A DNA stretch of 48,674 nucleotides. It comes from an archaeon. Its GTDB lineage: Archaea > Nanobdellota > Nanobdellia > Pacearchaeales > GW2011-AR1. Location of the stretch: assembly GCA_030679115.1 (NCBI GenBank), contig JAUXTS010000047.1, positions 1-48,674 of the forward strand, given 5' to 3'. Made by a program: the position numbers and the translations under genes. Under the pieces are notes generated by a model. The model worked only from the letters and a program-made list of their open reading frames with translations, was not told the origin of the DNA and did no database searches. Positions 47,069 through 48,674 of the stretch are shown piece after piece. Position 1 is the stretch's first letter, and each line of letters opens with the position of its first letter.

Positions 47069-48184
47069 ATGAAAAAAGATGCTGTTGTAAATCCTTGGGA
47101 AGTTTCTGGAAATATAGATTATGAAAAATTATCCAAAGAGTTTGGAATATCTCCTCTTGAAAAGCTTCCTTCCGTATTTGAAAAAAATATATTATTCAGA
47201 AGAAAAATAATTTTTGCTCATAGAGATGTTCAAAGAATTTTAGATGCAATAAAAAATAAGAAGCCATTCGTTATGATGACTGGATTAATGCCTACTGGAA
47301 AATTCCATATTGGACACATGATTATTGCCCAGCAGATGATTTTCTATCAATCTTTGGGGGCTAAAATCTATATTACTATTGCAGATTTGGAAGCTTATAA
47401 TGCGCGTAATCAAAGTTTAGAAGAAAGCAAAGGAATAGCCATTGAAGAATATATCAAAAATTACATTGCTCTCGGCTTAAAACCTGAGAATTGCGAAATT
47501 TATTTTCAGTCTGCCCGTTCAAAAGATGCAAAGAAATCAAATGCATATTACCGACTGCAGAATCTTCTTGCAAAACAAGTTACATTTAATGAATTTAAGG
47601 CAGTCTATGGTGAAATAACTCCTGGAAAAATGCTTTCATCTTTATTACAAGCTTCAGATATGCTTCATTCCCAGCTTCCAGAGTTTGAAAATCCCCTTCC
47701 TGTTGTTATCCCAGTAGGAGTTGACCAAGACCCCCATTTAAGAATAGCAAGAGATATGTCCCAGAGAATAAAATCTCCTAAATTCATTCAGCTCTCTTCT
47801 ACTTACAATTTATTCGTTCCAGGATTGAAAGGCGGAAAAATGTCTTCTTCTGACCCAACATCTTATATCGCTCCAACCGAAACTCCAGAAGAAATAAAAA
47901 AGAAAATCAATAGATATGCTTTCTCTGGTGGAAGAGACACTTTAGAAGAGCACAGAAAATTTGGAGGAAATCCAGATATAGATATCTCATTCCAATATCT
48001 TAAAATGCTTTTCGAATCCGATGATAAAGCTCTTGAAAAAATTTATAAAGATTATAAATCAGGAAAACTTCTTTCTGGAGAATTGAAAGCCTTGCTGATA
48101 GATAAAGTTTCAAAATTCCTTAAAATTCATCAAGCCAGACGCGATAAAATCAGACAGCCAGATATTGACAAGTTCTTCAAATAA
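47069..48184 (+). CDS. trpS: Tryptophanyl-tRNA synthetase
   Basis: TGKFHIGHM (HIGH), GGKMSSSDP (KMSKS-like), archaeal/eukaryal-type N-terminus PWEVSG. Confidence 0.93.
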   Translation: MKKDAVVNPWEVSGNIDYEKLSKEFGISPLEKLPSVFEKNILFRRKIIFAHRDVQRILDAIKNKKPFVMMTGLMPTGKFHIGHMIIAQQMIFYQSLGAKIYITIADLEAYNARNQSLEESKGIAIEEYIKNYIALGLKPENCEIYFQSARSKDAKKSNAYYRLQNLLAKQVTFNEFKAVYGEITPGKMLSSLLQASDMLHSQLPEFENPLPVVIPVGVDQDPHLRIARDMSQRIKSPKFIQLSSTYNLFVPGLKGGKMSSSDPTSYIAPTETPEEIKKKINRYAFSGGRDTLEEHRKFGGNPDIDISFQYLKMLFESDDKALEKIYKDYKSGKLLSGELKALLIDKVSKFLKIHQARRDKIRQPDIDKFFK

Positions 48185-48238
48185 AATATATTACTCAAAT
48201 ATACGATTATTTATAAATGCCTTCTCAATTGTTCTTTT

Positions 48239-48571
48239 ATGAAATCTGATGATGTAAATAAATATTTTATTGGTGCTATTGCAGGGATAGGTTTTACCAC
48301 ATTAATAAGTTTTATCTTTCATGACAAAATAATTCCCTCAGTAAAAGAAGTTCAAGAGGGTTATATTGCTCCATCAAGATTAAGAATAGATTGTGAAGAC
48401 TTGGACAAAAACGGCAAGCTAGAAACTTTTATATATATTGATAAAACACCATACTTATTCAGGGAAGTTAATGGAAAACCAACCCTATCCCCTTACGAAA
48501 TAATTCCTGTAGAAGAAAGTAGGGTGAGAAAATCTCCTCTTGTAGAAAAGTCCTTGCCTGAAATAAAATAA
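48239..48571 (+). CDS. Small single-TM protein with DxDxNG motif
   Basis: ORF; DCEDLDKNGKLETFIYID. Confidence 0.55.
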   Translation: MKSDDVNKYFIGAIAGIGFTTLISFIFHDKIIPSVKEVQEGYIAPSRLRIDCEDLDKNGKLETFIYIDKTPYLFREVNGKPTLSPYEIIPVEESRVRKSPLVEKSLPEIK

Positions 48572-48572
48572 A

Positions 48573-48674
48573 TCACTTAGGCATATTCTCTAAAAATATC
48601 TTTTTTTCTCTTGCTCTTCTTTTTTCCAAGCCTTTTGAAACTTTTCCATTAACATTTACCCATCTGTCAAGCTC
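48573..48674 (-). CDS. Partial CDS (C-terminus) running off the right edge
   Basis: Hand translation ELDRWVNVNGKVSKGLEKRRAREKKIFLENMPK*. Confidence 0.6.
   Translation of the reverse strand, partial: ELDRWVNVNGKVSKGLEKRRAREKKIFLENMPK

Overview
The window is AT-rich archaeal DNA. TATA-like boxes, archaeal RNA polymerase and archaeal translation factors are present, and gene content and style suggest a DPANN-type lineage such as Woesearchaeota or Pacearchaeota (inference). The core is an information-processing block, mostly on the minus strand: archaeal DnaG primase, EF-1alpha, EF-2, RNAP subunits H, B and an unsplit A, NusA-like KH protein, S12, S7 and tRNA-Lys(TTT). Other recognisable genes are a HepT/MntA-type HEPN-nucleotidyltransferase pair, a Hanks-type Ser/Thr kinase, thioredoxin, DapB, class II RNR (NrdJ) with NrdR, cysteine desulfurase, GNAT and ASCH proteins, a cupin-like protein, LemA, a TraB-like protein, HtpX, a NYN-domain protein, NUDIX, a dNK-like P-loop kinase, 3-methyladenine DNA glycosylase and TrpRS. 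Many small lineage-specific membrane or secreted proteins have no recognisable family. The most interesting signal is non-coding. Three intergenic regions directly upstream of EF-2, S12 and rpoH share an ordered four-hairpin array with conserved spacers and compensatory stem changes, each abutting a TATA-like sequence. Other highlights are a ~330-nt structured RNA candidate closed by a perfect 15-bp stem beside a NYN gene and an htpX 3' remnant, two NrdR-box-like sites exactly 31 bp apart upstream of nrdR-nrdJ, a degenerate nucleotidyl-cyclase-like domain on a membrane protein, and a frame-disrupted gene at a 15-bp tandem repeat.
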